Assembly (NCBI RefSeq): GCF_030936135.1
Contig: NC_082595.1
Coordinates: 21,837,930 to 21,901,929, forward strand
Length of the DNA: 64,000 bases
From: Gavia stellata
Taxonomy: Eukaryota > Chordata > Aves > Gaviiformes > Gaviidae
Direction: 5' to 3'
Part shown: piece after piece, positions 46,323 to 60,049 of the stretch
Numbering within the stretch: position 1 is the first letter of the stretch
How the letters are laid out: each line of letters starts with the position of its first letter
Notes under the pieces: model-generated
What the model was told of the DNA's origin: nothing
Databases searched by the model: none
The model's input: the letters and a program-made list of their open reading frames with translations, nothing else
Position numbers and translations under genes: made by a program

Positions 46323-47765
46323 TTAATTTTGCAGGAGGTGCTCGACCCCACACGTTCTCCGCAGCTCTTCCCTCCTCCCTGCTCTGCCAGCCAGCCCAGC
46401 AGCCATTTTGGGTTAGGAGTGGTGCTTCCATCCAAATGTGGTGAGCGCCTTGGGTTAAACATTGATTTTTCACATCCCAAGGCATTAAAATCCAGTAGGT
46501 TTTACCCTGTGTACATTGAGAAGTATGTTCATTTTGTGGAATGTTTTGTTTCTGCAAACAAAGCTATTATTATGTGTGAATGCATCGTGCTATTGTCATA
46601 ACATTTCCGTCATGCTTAAAAATAGGACTGAAAATTATTGAAAATCTGGTGTGCTGTGTCTTTTGTGACTCCCATAATTAGGAGGGAAAGAGCAAGTCAT
46701 GATTATTCTGGGATGTCACTGAAAATAGTGAGGAAAGGGCAGAAATATTCACACTTGAAGCCCGTCGTTTCTAAGCACCCTGGTTATTCTGCTGTAGGAC
46801 AGAAGATACCGTGTGTGTGGGTGGCAGGGGAGAGTTGCTCTAAGGATTTCAGTCTAGCAAAGGTTGTAATTCAGCTTTTATAACCCTGTGCTGGATCTGA
46901 ACTTCTGAACTCAGTATTGTCTTGGGTTTGTCCTCCTGCTGGTGTGCCCATGTGCAGCTGGGATACCATTACATTTCCATTTTCCCCAGCGTGCTGTCAT
47001 GCGATTGCATATTGAAATGAGATGGAAGATTATTTATTGTGTGGGATCAGGTTTTTTTCCTCTGCAGTGTATGGATGTAAATCTAGGGCGATTTCCCATG
47101 CTCCTGGAGCTATGTTTCACTTGAAAAAAAATTCTAGAATCAACAAATGGGAAAAACAGTTCAGAGTGCTAGAAAAATAGGAGCATTTCTCTCTGCCTTC
47201 CTGTGTTGGTCCAACAGGGCTTTGCTGCAGTTGCTAATGACTGTGAAATGTCTTATACATAAATTCTCTAAACCCCTTCCCATAATTACATTTCGTAATT
47301 CTGTGCAACCAAATACACAAATGACGTTAAAATAACAGTCATGTAATACCTCTAAATTCTCAATGTGAAGCTATTGTAAGTTCAAAATAACTGCCACAAA
47401 GAGCTGTTTTACAGAATGGAAATGCCTGAGAAACAGGAATTCAGAAGGAATCAATGATAAAACTCATTGTGAATATTACTCTACCAGTAGTACAGCAGAA
47501 ATCCAGCCAGTAGAGAAGATATCCGATGATTGAAATAGATGGGCTATTCTGATGTTAAAATGAGGCACAGGTAAAATATATGTCATTTAAATTATTAAAT
47601 ATATGGTAATTGATGTTGTTCTAAGCTCACATTTTATACTGATATTCTCAGGGGATGAATTTCTGCAAATCTTATCCACAGACCCAAGCAAATCTTTCTC
47701 CCACTGGGACTGCTTAATTTCATGATGTGTGTTTCGTTGTCTGCAATAACATCTGCGTTGTTTGT
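46323..47765. other. Intergenic DNA; nothing recognised
   Basis: AT-rich with short motif-free frames on both strands. Confidence 0.55.
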
Positions 47766-47769
47766 CTTC

Positions 47770-47905
47770 TTATTTTAGACTGTAAACTTTCAAGAGTGTG
47801 TTGCTGTATCTCACGTATAGCCCATATCATCTCAGGGCCCGTATCTCCACTGAGGCCTTCAGGAGCTATTGTAGCACAAATGATAGTAAATAAATACTGC
47901 TCAGA
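47770..47905 (+). mobile_element. Ancient LINE/SINE 3' end (L3/CR1- or MIR-like)
   Basis: TTAGACTGTAAACTTTCAAGAGTG is followed by CTCAGGGCCCGTATCTCC, then TTCAGGAGCTATTGTAGCACAAATGATAGTAAATAAATA. This reproduces the order of an old amniote repeat tail ('ttagattgtaagctcttt ... ggggtcctgg ... gcgctaccgcaatacaaataataaata'). The exact family (L3, CR1 or MIR-type SINE) cannot be fixed by eye. Confidence 0.6.
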
Positions 47906-50900
47906 AGAAAAGAAGCATCAACAGCTGTATTTTCACTTTGCCTCACTCATCTAATGAGAACGTAGTCCATTCTTAACACAGGAAAGTTACTGAGAGGTGA
48001 ATGATGAGGAGAGTTTATCCTCAGTAGAGGACCGCAGAAGGTGTGGCCAACGTACTGAGACTGGGACAGATTTCATCCATGATGTTGGCAGACACAATGC
48101 TCTTAACACCAGAAAGATATCCAGCAGCTCATGTGGGTGGGACTGATGAGAAAAAAGGTCAAGTATATGGCATTTGTGGAGAGTTTCAAAGGCTCTTCCA
48201 TTGGTTCCTACCAATCCTGACTGTTGATTTTTGCTTCAATATTTTTTATTTCCAGTAAAGGCAGGAAAGGATGATAAGAACTTTCTAAAATGTTAAACCT
48301 TCTTTTCTGTTAGCCAAAGAAATACTAAGAAATGGGACAAATAAAGGACGATAATTTATTTGTGACATTTTCTGGCTAGTGCTATTTGAAACATTCATCT
48401 GCACCAGTCAATATATTACTCCAGGGGCTGATGAGGGGGCCTGGGAAGGGGATGAAGACAGACTTTGCTGAAACAGCTTGCTTTTTCTCACTTGGAACAA
48501 AAATGTAATTTGATAGGTGAGGCAGGATCCTGCAAGCAGGGTGAGATGGCAGAAGTGGCAGTAATAATCTCCAGTCAGGCAGGCAGCAGTGAGTTTTGCA
48601 TCTCGGCTTGGCATCGCACACCTGTTGCCGTAGCTCCGAATGATTAATTTTGAGGATAACAACCTCCTTCGTGGTGCTGTGACCTGTAGCAACAGGGGTG
48701 ATGGGTCCCCCTTCAGACTGAATCACAGCACGATGGTTGAGCTGTTTTTTTAACCCTAACAAGATCTGTCATTAAAAGTTACTGAGGCCTGACTTTTCCT
48801 TGCTCTTTGCCAGCCCCCCTCAGCCCGGGCCACAGGTCCTGCGTCCTTTGAAGCCGGCTGAGCTCTCTTTGTTGCTTTTTGGTGCATAATGACACCAGGC
48901 AGCTCTGTGGCCAAGGGCACCCAGCAAGACCCGATGAACCGTGGCTGGTGGAAAGGCCAATGCCTAAGTAAGCAAGCTGGGAAGCAGTCCCCTGCAGTAT
49001 TTCCTGAGATCTGCCTGTTGGGACTAAAGGTGGCTATGAAAAACACGGTACTTTTGCCAGTCCTCTGCCAAGTGGCAAGGAGCCTGATTCTGCGCTTGGT
49101 GTCATGTAGGGCAGGAAGGAAGGTTTTTAGTTCTTCGTGTTTGAGGTTACTGACGTTATCTAACTCCATTAACGACACAGTGCTTTTGGCTGGTGAAGAC
49201 AGTCTCGTTAGCTAGAACGTCCACTTATTAGTTAGAAGCACTTCAAGATATTGCTTCAAAATCATAGAATATACCATTTCAGAAAAGACTGCCTGCTGTC
49301 AGGAGCACTGCTTTCTTAGGTATTTACTTTCACATTTTGCCACACCACAAGTATCAATAATTATTTCTATCACATATTTATCAGCAAGAAGCTGACAACG
49401 GGATGAGAATACAGAGAATAACCAAAGAGCAGTGAAGTCAATGGAAAGACTTCCTATGGGCATTCAAATGGGCCTGTAATTGGTATTATACTCTAAACAG
49501 AGCACAAAGAGAATAATTTCTGTCTAGAAAATGCCAGCATCTGAGGGATTTTTATTGGGAGTAAAAAACCCTATATTTTAAAATAAAGAAACTTGGGGCG
49601 TGGGGTCACTTGGCACAGACCCTTCCCATGCGACATCTGCACTCCCCCTTTCTCCCTCTGCCACCCCCCCCCCAAAAGAAGTCTTTGCGGCTCCGCAGTT
49701 GTTTGCACCCTGGGATTGCCACTCATGGCCGTGCATTGTTACTGCTCTGCTTTCCTCTTACACGAGCAGAGCTGATGCCATTTGTCGAAGGGGAGAAGAC
49801 AAATGAATGCTGCTAATGACTAGTTGGAAGTTCATTCCTCGCAAGACTCTTTATAATTTGAAAAAAACAGGTGCAGCAAAGAGGTGGCTGTGCCGAGCAA
49901 CCTCTCCTGTAACTCGGAGCCAGGCAGCAGTTGCCTGTGTCTCTAGGGCCTTTGGCAGCTTCACTTACCTTTTACAACCCATTTGGTGTTGATGGGAAAT
50001 TCTTATTTTCTGTGCTTCTAATGTGCTTCCCACACTGGCCACTAGCTGCAAGAAAACATGAATCGATGTTTTTTATCCAATGCACTCAGTTCCCTATGTC
50101 TTTTAATTATTTGCAGTGTGCTTCGTTCTGCGCTCCTCCTGACTTCTGCTTTTCCCTCCTCTGGGCATCCCTGAAGTAAGTCAAGCTCTGGAAGCAATGA
50201 TGACCCCAAGGTGCTCCTGCCAACTTGATTTAAATTGAATTAAGGCAACACTTTACAAACCAGAAACATCTTTTTTTTTAATGGATTAAAACATTAGTTA
50301 CAAATTCCTGAGTCCTTCCGGTCTGTGTCCAATTAAATGTGGTAAATAAGATCTTGTTCTTTTCCCAAATTTACAGTTGTGCATGGCGATCTGCAGAGTA
50401 CATCCATCTACAGCCTTATTATTCAGTAGATTTCATCTGCATGGTTCATTGGTAATTAAAGTAATAAACACCATGGAGTCACCAGTTCACCCAAATAATT
50501 TCAGAGAGAGAAAGCAAACAGTCCAAAGAAGATCCAAGGAAAACAAGTACAGCCTTTGAAGTCCCTTTTGCTTTTTCTTTTACTCCTTCTCATTTCTTTG
50601 CTTATTTATGTATTCCTGCATCCATTCAAGGCCCAGATTCCTTACTGTATCACTGGCACCATTTGTCATAAAAAGCTTTTCAGCATCTGTGATTGCAAAG
50701 AACAAGTGCAGATGCAGTGGGGGGATGAGGGGAGTGCTCCCCACCTCTGATCTGCACTGCCAACAGAAGATCCCACGGTGATCCTCTCCCATCCATCCAA
50801 CCCCAGCTGACGGCTTAAAGACTTGCCCCTGGAAATCAAGTTTAGAGGACAAAAATTGTCATAGTTAGTATATGGGTATTTGAATACATTTGTTTAAAAA

Positions 50901-53900
50901 GCTGTACTTGTATGACAAGTCACCAGGAGAAGTCCGTAGCTGCAGCGTCAGGCATCTGTGAGGCTTTTCTATCTAAAAGGGAGCAGCTGAGGCTGGTCAT
51001 CTTGTGTAAGGTATTTCCAGGTTAAGAAAAGTTGCCATTACAGGATCAGAGTTGACAACCACCTGGCTGAAGCATAATAATGTAGTATAATCAGGAACCT
51101 ACCACATTCAAACAGAGTAAGTAGGACTATAAACCTGCAGTCACTGCAGAAATGAAATGTTGCTGCCTTTCTGTCTGGGCTACAGCCCCCTCTGTGAGTT
51201 CAGCAAAACGTGGGAGTATCCATCATCTGCTCTGCTACAAGATCCCCCCACTGTGGCAGCTTGACTGCAATTTCATATTCAGCTTGGACCTCTACACCAG
51301 TCCTCATTTTTCACATCTCTTCCGGCATCACACATTCCCAGATTTCTTCATTTTATGAACCATGTATATGAATGGTATTCCCCCAACAGAAAGCCAACAT
51401 TTTTCTTGGTCACGTCAATTAGGCATTAATCCCACCCCAAATGTAAATATTTAAATTTGAGTAAAAGAGTAAGCCTATTGATTTATTTTCTTCCCACTTC
51501 TTATCTCGGCTCCCATTGTACTATTTCTCAGTTCTCAGATGTTAAATACAACTGTTTTCTAGTATCTTTCATGAAGAATGTAAGTTTAAATAGAAGTAAG
51601 CACATAATTGAATACTTTGTCCACTATGAGAAACATAATAAGATTATCCTGTGGATACATTTCTGCCATTGTTGGTTGTCCAGGAAGACAACACCCATTT
51701 TACTCCAATCATCTGATAAGATATGAATATCACTTTGCAATACAGTTATGTATAGTGGACCAAAATACTCACCTTCACAGTGGTATTACCCAGAAACTGA
51801 AGAATGTACGGTTTTGTGCTTTGGTTGAGGGGGACAGAGGTTTATAAAAGGGATCTAATAGTTTTGAAAACGAAGAGGGATGACACTGCAGGTCAGGAAT
51901 TCAGATGGCAAGGACGGGTTGTCAAATGAGCTCTCCCAAACCTGGCCATGGGAAGTGCGCCAGAAGCGGGGCTGGCTTTGGAAGGTGGTAAAATCATGTG
52001 GTGGCACTCCTGTCCAGAAATGCTGCTCTTTGCAAGAGTGGTGATTTAGGGCAACTTGCAGTACCTGTGAGGATTTACTTGGATTGCAGGAGCAGCGTTG
52101 CATCCAGAGGGTATAAGGACAGGTCAAAGTCATCTCTGCTCATCTTCTCCCTTTTCTGAGTGCTTTCTCTGTGTCTGTAGGATGCATAGCAGATTCCCAC
52201 GCTGTGCGTTTCTTAAAGCATGTTCTATTCAGAAGCAGAATGTCCTAACATATTGAAATTATTTCAGACATTTTCAAGTGAAAAAAAATGGCACAAAACT
52301 AATCCATAAAGACACTCAACATTTTATCACTGGGTTAATTCATGACTTGGCATGAGTGGCACATCTCTGTAGACTTTTAATGGGCAGGAGTCTATTTGCA
52401 CAACTGCTGAATTGGCTCATAGCCTGTGTGTTGGAGGGTGCACGACAAAACTGAAATTCAAACATAAATCCTCTCCTTTGGAAAGTGGCTGCAGACAAGG
52501 GGGCATGAGACCAGCAGGTTTTTAGCCACCTGCCTAATCTCTTAAGCCAATAATTATTGAAATAAAGCAGAGCTGCTCAAAATGCGATGGTCTGGGTTTT
52601 CATGAAAACCATTTTCTGCTTGGATGGTTCTTCCAGGTTCACACCTACTAAAGTTGCTCTGGCTTACAGGTTGGGACTAATACAAAATCTCCAAACGGCA
52701 AGGCTAGCCAAAATTAGACCAAAGCCTTTATACCATGAAAAGTCATTGAGTTTTAGATGTGTTCCACCTAAACTCATAAATTTCACATCTGAACACATCT
52801 GGATGAAAACCAGCTAGCTTTCCTTAGCACTCAGCTGAGAATTGCAAGGGATTCCAGCTGCCTCTGTCTCCTGTAGCACTTTAAATGAGACAAAGAGGTA
52901 TTGGGCCATGCCTGACTGATGTTATTAATACTTGTCTCTGGTGACGGATTTCTGCCCTAGGACAATCAGGCAAGCAATGAAAGAAATGAACTTACCATAC
53001 ATTACTGGTACTTTTATTATTATTATTACCCTGGTTTTATGCCTTCCTTTTGTTTCAGCATCCTCTTATTCTGGCGCTCATGTCAATTTGTGTCTGATAG
53101 ATACTTCAAAATGTTTTCGTTTGATCTTCTGAATTTTTTTCTTCTTTCCAGTAGTGTATGCTCCATGTAAGGGCAGCACTGTATTCTCTAGGTGCCACTT
53201 CCTAACAGCGGACAATGTTTAGGGGCCCTGTCTGTGAATGAGCTGATGTTGCGTTTGTGACAAGACCTAACACAGGACGAACAGAGACACTCCAAGTACT
53301 ACCTCTGTGCCTGTTCTCCCGACGCCTGGCCTGTGAAGAAAAACAGAAAGTCTGTGTTGGGTGAATAAATATTGATGGTAGTAGCTGACATACAACCTGT
53401 GAAGGGATGGTCATTAGGGCAGGTAAATGTGCTATCTTCAGAAGGATTTTTAATACAGTAAGGTTATATTTTCACTGAACAAGAACTTCACACTTACTTT
53501 GGGAAAAAAAAACCCCAACCCTGACTTTCATAAAATATTCTGTAGCGATCAATAATAAAAACACTGCAGTTTAAAAAAGAAAATTAAAACCTAAAGAACA
53601 TATTTCTGTGGGGGAAGGGAAAAAGTCAGCATGTAATGACTGAGATTAGAATTTATCCTTTCACTTAGAAGACATCTGTTTTGGATTTGTAGGCAGCATA
53701 TACTGTTCTGTACAGATGCCACAGAGTGTATCAAGAGGTTTCTTACCAGCTGTCACAAAATATTGAGCAGAACTTCACATGAATGTATGATTTTTTGTCA
53801 GACTATTGTTTCCCCGCAGTAGTTGGAAAAAAAAAATCTTTAAAGCTTAAAGACATTTTCTTGGCAACCAAGATGTGATTTTATAGGGGTGGATGGAACT

Positions 53901-54265
53901 GCAAACATAATGAACACCTCGTAACAGTGATTCACACGGGCTGTACTCATTTGGTTGGATTGTCAGTTATAGCCTGTAGGCAATATCACAGCACAGGCAG
54001 CAGATACTGTGAAATCATCACCTTTCATACTCATTTCCTCTTTTACTGGTAGATGGTAGAAAAATTATTGGTAAAGCATATGAGGTCTGTATGCTATTTG
54101 TCTGAGCTGAGAGCAGCAAATATAATAACAGTTATATACAAATCAGTCAAGCATGCAACATATGGGCCAGCTATTACTGTATATAAAGTTGACTCAATCT
54201 CAGTGTGAATAAAAAGTGGTGAACATATATATATAACTTCAGAAACAAAGATCCACTATTTAAAA
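47906..54265. other. Intergenic DNA; nothing clear recognised
   Basis: AT-rich with short frames only. The 140- and 126-codon minus-strand frames at 48756-49178 and 48382-48762 have no domain. Two places look like scraps of old amniote repeats: about 49425-49475 (GTCAATGGAAAGACTTCC) and about 53155-53230 (GGGCAGCACTGTATTCTCTAG). Both are too short to assign. There is a run of 10 C at 49664-49673. Confidence 0.45.
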
Positions 54266-54269
54266 ATGA

Positions 54270-55610
54270 AATTGCGGACTCAGAAGACAATGTTTGGAAG
54301 AGACCTTAGAGTCCCTGTCAAGTCCTTTCGCTGAGAGAGGACGAACTGCATTTAGGTATTTCCTAAAAGGGTTTGTCCAGTGCGTTTCTGAAAACTTCCA
54401 ACATCCCTAATAAGTCTTTTCTGCTAGTTCAGGACTCCACTCAAAATGATTGGTTTTTTTCCCAACATCCAAATTAAATCCTCTTTGCTGCAAATTAAGA
54501 TAATTTCTTCTTATTTTCTCTGAGTAGCTGCGGAGAGAAATTTATCACAATCCTCTCTCAAATAACCTTTAGAGCAATCCGTTGGAAAATTACTATCTAA
54601 CTGCCCTCCCCAAACCTGACCCTCCCCAAACCTGCCTGCATCTAGGGTAAGCAAGCCCAATATTTTCTCATAGTCAATACTTCAACTTCTTGTAATCCAG
54701 ACTGTCTCTCTCCAGTTTCTCCATGTCTTTTATAACCAAACACAATGTGGCATTTGAGGTCTTTTCTAGCAAAGCGAAGAAAGCTATCATTATCTCCTGT
54801 GAGATAGGTATGCTGCTGCCGTTAGTACAGCTGAGATGAATTAACAACGTTAAATTATTACTTCATATTCAGCCTAGAATCAGCCTTAACCCCAGCCTCC
54901 CTTTTTGACTAAGCACTTACTCGTGCGTTTGATTTTTCTTTCCCAAGTATTGCACCATGCGCTGTCATTACTGAATGTCATCCTTGTTTGGGTCTTGCTC
55001 TTTCTGATTCCTCACATTCAGTTTGAATTCTAGTCCTATTCTCCAAAATGCTTTAAAAACCTTCCAGCATGATGTGTCACCTTTTAGCCCACTCTCCTCT
55101 GTCTTCTAAGCTGTTCACTGGAATATTGATCACAACTCTGCTCAGGAAAGGCCCTTGCAGGACCACATGTAAAGGTAGACACCAAACTCCTGACAAGTGC
55201 TCCTTCAAAGTGTTTTTTCAACCAGCTGGTCACATTATGTTTATACCAATGTCCATTAACTTGCTTTTCTGAGTATCATGTGATGCTACTAAAAACCTTA
55301 CTGAAGTCAAACCTTACTGTATCTAATGCTTTCAACTTATCCCCCAAGCCAGAGACTCTGTTCTTCAGCTACCCATGCTGACGGTTTTTAGTCTTGTTGA
55401 TGTCTTCTAAGGATTTACAAACTGATTGTATAGTTGCTTGTTCAACAACTCTTGCTGGTATTGAGGATAGGATCACTGGTTTATTGTTTGCCAAATCCTT
55501 GCCAAAGACAGGCACTATGTTTGATCTTCTGCCAACAGAATGGACACTCTCACTGCCAGTGTTTCCCTCTGAAGTGTCATTGAAAAGGGAAAATATCTAC
55601 AGTACTGTCT
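54270..55610 (-). mobile_element. Ancient CR1/L3-clade LINE, antisense, about 1.3 kb
   Basis: On the plus strand, reverse-complement consensus blocks appear in the correct order: GGAAGAGACCTTAGAGTCC; CTGAAAACTTCCAACATCCC; AAATCCTCTTTGCTGCAAATTAAG; CTCTCTCCAGTTTCTCCATG; TCATATTCAGCC; GCAGGACCAC; TTTTTCAACCAGCTGGTCAC; CCTTACTGAAGTCAAACC; CCCATGCTGACGG; GGCACTATGTTTGATCTTCTGCC. They span the 3' UTR through the reverse-transcriptase domain. All frames are broken. This is the longest old LINE piece in the window. Confidence 0.75.
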
Positions 55611-55839
55611 TCTCAAGTTATGAACAAAATCTTTTTTTTCAAAGGGAAAAATCGATGAAAAAATCTGTGGCTGACTGATCCCAATTTTCAGGTGAGGGGA
55701 GGAAGGTTTGGGTATATTTTGGGTTGGAAGAAAAGACTGTAAGAAGAGAAGACAAGTATCTTTACAACCACCACATTATTCCCACTGTTATTCCTTAACT
55801 TTTAACAGCCTTTATCCATCTGAGAGGTGTCTCTCATTT

Positions 55840-56230
55840 TCTAGATCAGTTTAATTTCTTTAAGAACCTTCTGTGAATGACCTGCTTCAAATGCCTTTTA
55901 GAAACCCACTTAGACAATATCAGTGAGATATGGTGTGTTTGCATGTTTGTTGGCTTCAGATAACTCTAGTAGATTTGTGACGTACGACTTCACTTTGCAG
56001 AAACCCTACAGCTTTTCATCGATATACTGTATTTATCCACGTGCCTGCTACCTCTGCTCTTCAGAACATTTCTGCCATTCTGCCTGATGTAGATGTCAGG
56101 TTTGCTTTCCTGACAGTTCCCTGATCTGCCTTGAAAGTCTTTTTTTTTTTTTTTTTTTTTAATCTCCAGTGAAACAATTGGATTTTGCACCTACCAGTAT
56201 TAACCAGCACCATTTCTTTGGCACAGTACA
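55840..56230 (-). mobile_element. Second ancient CR1/L3-clade LINE remnant, antisense
   Basis: Plus-strand blocks GAATGACCTGCTTCAAATGCC, TCTAGTAGATTTGTGACGTACGACTTC-CTTTGCAGAAACCC, GATGTAGATGTCAGGTTTGC and TTCCCTGATCTGCC follow the reverse-complement order of an L3/CR1 reverse-transcriptase region. The same protein region is already covered by the copy ending at 55610, so this is a separate insertion. A run of 21 T at 56140-56160 interrupts it. Confidence 0.65.
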
Positions 56231-56467
56231 CTGTTTATGCACTGGCTTTAGCCCAAAGAGGTGAGATTCATTGTGTTATAAGAGTTTTATGGTAGATTCT
56301 TTATATTTTCTCAAGCCCCCGAAAGCTGATTTAATGTTTTCACAGCCATCATTCTGCAGAATAAGGCCAGATCCTGAAGTGGCACAGATTAACATAGCTC
56401 TGATGCTTTCACTGTTGTGTTAGAATTAATAAAGCTAACCCCAGAGGTGACTAGTTTCCCTTCTATG

Positions 56468-57747
56468 CACTATGACTCAGTCCAGCAGGCCCAGCCAGCA
56501 CGGGTTCATGAAGGGCAGGTCCTGCATGACCAACCTGATCTCCTTCTATGACCAGGTGACCTGCCTAGTGGGTGAGGGAAAGGCTGTGGATGTTGTCTAC
56601 CTGGACTTTAGTAAAGCCTTCGACACTGTCTCCCACAGTATTCTCCTGGAGAAACTGGCGACTCGTGGCTTAGACAGGTGCACTCTTCACTGGGTAAAAA
56701 ACTGGCTGGATGGCTGAGCCCAGAGAGTTGTGGTGAATGGAGTCAAATCCAGTTGGTGGCCGGTCACAAGCGGAGTCCCCCAGGGCTCAGTTTTGGGGCT
56801 GGTCTTGTTTAATATATTTATCAATGATCTGGATGAGGGGATTGAGTGCTCCCTCAGCAAGTTTGCAGATGACACCAAGTTGGGTGGGTATGTTGATCTG
56901 CTTGAGGGTAGGAAGTCTCTGCAGAGGGATCTGGACAGGCTGGATCGATGGGCCGAGGCCAATTGTATGAGGTTCAACAAGGCCAAGTGCCGGGTCCTGC
57001 ACTTGGGTCACAACAACCCCAGGCAACGCTACAGGCTGGGGGAAGAGTGACTGGAAAGCTGCCCGGTGGAAAAGGACCTGGGGGTGTTGATTGACAGCCG
57101 GCTGAATGTGAGCCAGCAGTGTGCCCAGGTGGCCAAGAAGGCCAATGTCATCCTGGCCTGTATCAGAAACAGTGTGGCCAGCAGGAGTAGGGAGGTGATC
57201 GTGTCCCTGTACTCAGCACTGGTGAGGCTGTACCTCGAATACTGTGTTCAGTTTTGGGCCCCTCACTACAAGAAGGACATTGAGGTGCTGGAGCGTGTCC
57301 AGAGAAGGGCGACGAAGCTGGTGAGGGGTCTGGAGCACAAGTCTTATGAGGAGCGGCTGAGGGGGAACTGGGGTTGTTCAGCCTGGAGAAGAGGAGGCTG
57401 AGGGGAGACCTTATCACTCTCTACAACTACCTGAAAGGAGGTTGCAGAGAGGTGGGTGCTGGTCTCTTCTCCTAAGTGACTAGCGACAGGACAGGAGGAA
57501 ACAGCCTCAAGTTGCGCCAGGGGAGGTTCAGGCTGGATATTAGGAGAAATTTCTTTACTGAGAGAGTGGTGAAACACTGGAACAGGCTGCCCAGGGAAGT
57601 GGTGGAGTCACTCTCACTGGAGGTGTTCAAGGAACGTGTGGACATGGCATTGCGGGACATGGTTTAGTGGGCACGGTGGTGTTGGGTCGATGGTTGGGCT
57701 TGATGATCTTACAGGTCTTTTCCAACCTTAGTGATTCTGTGATTCTG
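56468..57747 (+). mobile_element. CR1 LINE, 5'-truncated copy with inactivated reverse transcriptase ORF
   Basis: A 1.28-kb 3' fragment of an avian CR1. ORF2 begins mid reverse-transcriptase domain and retains YLDFSKAFDTVSH (motif with a catalytic Asp), GVPQGSVLG, and the FADD catalytic box at 56861-56872. It is dead: an in-frame TGA at 56716-56718, another at 57048-57050, and a frameshift near 57361-57370. The last part of the [25 protein letters not shown], is readable at 57476-57667 in another frame. The 3' end is GTGATTCTGTGATTCTG, the CR1 octamer tail. It is 5'-truncated, as most CR1 copies are, with no clear target-site duplication. Confidence 0.95.
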
Positions 57748-60045
57748 ATTAATTTGGGTATAACAGTCCATCCATAAGAAATAATATTTGATGACTGCTT
57801 CCTGTTTGGAAATTGCCCAAGCCTCTCCTAAAACCCCAAGTTTTCCCCATTTTCTCTCCTTTGCTCTCCAGCCTAGTATCCCACTAGGAACATGCTAGTG
57901 CAGTGTCTTTTCACCAAAGGTAGAGACCTCTGTTAATCTGCCTCCAAGACCCCTGGCTGAATCTGATATCTGATATCTTAATTTGTTGGTTAATGTTTAA
58001 AAAGAAGTGTGCAAGTGTTATGTTCCTGGTACAATTATTCAGGTCTTAGAAAACACCTACCATAGCAAATAGGCAAATAAGAGAAAGGGAATTACAGTAA
58101 GCGCCAACTATTTATCTCCATTTAACACCTTGCATTCATCAGGAGTGGATTACAGGAAGGAGCATGACTTCTAGCTCAGGGAGTTACCTTGCTTCTGAAG
58201 CAGCCTCCGAAGGCCAGCAGAGATAATGTGTTGAGGACCAAAACTCCAGAATTTCCCATTGTTTTGTTGCGTTATGGTAAAACCAGAGCCAGCATAGCAT
58301 GACTGACTTGCTAAGCCCAAGGTGTAGCGTGCCAGGACAGTTGCCAAGTTTTTAGACTACGTCTTTGTTGTTTTTCAGGATGTAGACTGCCAAGATATGT
58401 GGTTTGGCTGAGTGGAAGCACTTTTTGTTTCAGTATGTCAACATAGCAGGCTGGTAGATCAAAACATATTATTACTAAGTTCCGACATGCATGGAATACT
58501 GGCAAAGAAAGTGGTTTCTTTATCTCTTCAACAACCAGGCATTACAGGATGTATTCGTGCCTGTGATATTTGCTTTTGATTCATTATAGGTTTAGGAACA
58601 CTGAAATGGTTGCAACTATATATCTCAAAACTAAGGTCATGGGCAGAGGAGAAAGCTGTTCTTGTCATTGGTGATTGGACTTGTGAGGAAATGAGAATAT
58701 TTGCTGCAGGTCTTCAGGTGTGAAACTTGCAGAAATGTGGGCTTTACATAACCAAATGATTATTCATTCGCTGTTCACTGTCCACTTGCTCCCAGGGCTG
58801 AGAGGATTCTGATTTAGTTATGGCTTCTTGTTGCCTTCCTTTGTCTATCAGTTATGGCACTATCACCAAACACTCTCATGTTTGCTATGTATTCATTCTT
58901 TGTACACTGCATCCTCCATACCTATGCTATAGTATAATTATGTGGTTAGCCAGTCTTCATTCAGGAGATGCTGGGCAGAAGCAAAGGGAGCCTTCCCCAC
59001 TTGCCAATTCTGAAATTGCAGGATATGGTGCATGATGTTCAGCTCCGTCTCCCAGGGGAGCTGTATTTCACTTTCTTCATTGGACCTCTAAAATGCTAGC
59101 AAGTAGAAGTGACTACATTGACTAGAAACTCAGTGCTCACCTTGGTCCTGTGAGTGAGACTGGAAGATAACGAGGCCCCTGGCATAAATCGAGATAGCAG
59201 TTCTTCAGTGTTCACCACTCTGAATATACAGGAAAAGATGATTTAATGAACTGAAGTAATTTCTAATCTGTCCCTTCCTTTAGGCAGGGAAAGGCAATAT
59301 CATCCATAAATACAGACACTTTTTTATTGATTACTCTTTTTGATAGTTCTGATTGGGTTTTTTCAACCAGAATTTCCTTCCGAATTCCATGGAAGGTCTG
59401 TTTGCCTTTCTGCTAGGGTCGAGACTTGTGTCTGACCAGGAAAAAAAAAATTATTTTGATGTGAACTTTACTAAAATAAGAAGCAAAACCATAGGACTGA
59501 TCCTTTGAAGACTTGGGATAGTTTCTGGATGTAAGAGTTATAGAAAATAGATAAAAAACCTGCATGCAGAGGCCAATGTGGCTGCCCTCTAAAGTGCCTG
59601 GGCCTGCCTACTCTGCCCCATGGGGGCTGACCACCTGCAGGTTGCCCCAAACTTCTTTGTAGGACATACAACAAGGACATCCACAAGGCTGGTCCACACA
59701 AGTACAGTGGGAACCTGCCAACCCCACGGCACTCACATGTACACTGTCTTCTGCTGAAGAAGATTTCCACTTAAAGACTGCATTCCAAGATTCAATTTCC
59801 AGTTAAAAAGAAAAAAATATTTCCTGGGGCTGGGTTTTACCCCCACCCACAACAGGGGTAAAGGCTCTTAAGAAATCAGAGGTGGATTTAGGCCCTGGGG
59901 GACTGACTCTGTTCCTGTCGGAGTCAGTGCCTGAAAGACAGTAGTCAAGAAGTTATCTGCTGAATTAACTGGCCTGAAGGGATCACAAAGTGTTAGTGGG
60001 GAATTACCAGCCCACGGGGGATTTTGGTAAAATGGGTTTCATGGG
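57748..60045. other. Intergenic DNA; nothing recognised
   Basis: AT-rich with short frames only. No promoter, RNA gene or repeat was identified by eye. Confidence 0.5.
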
Positions 60046-60049
60046 GAAT

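Noticed and set aside
48756..49178. 140-codon minus-strand frame
   Set aside because: No domain; a 108-codon frame lies on the opposite strand over the same interval; no supporting gene structure.
55394..55678. 94-codon plus-strand frame
   Set aside because: Antisense read-through of an old LINE remnant.
56140..56160. Run of 21 T as a retroposon tail of its own
   Set aside because: It falls inside collinear old LINE sequence where the consensus already has a short T/A run, so expansion of that run is simpler.
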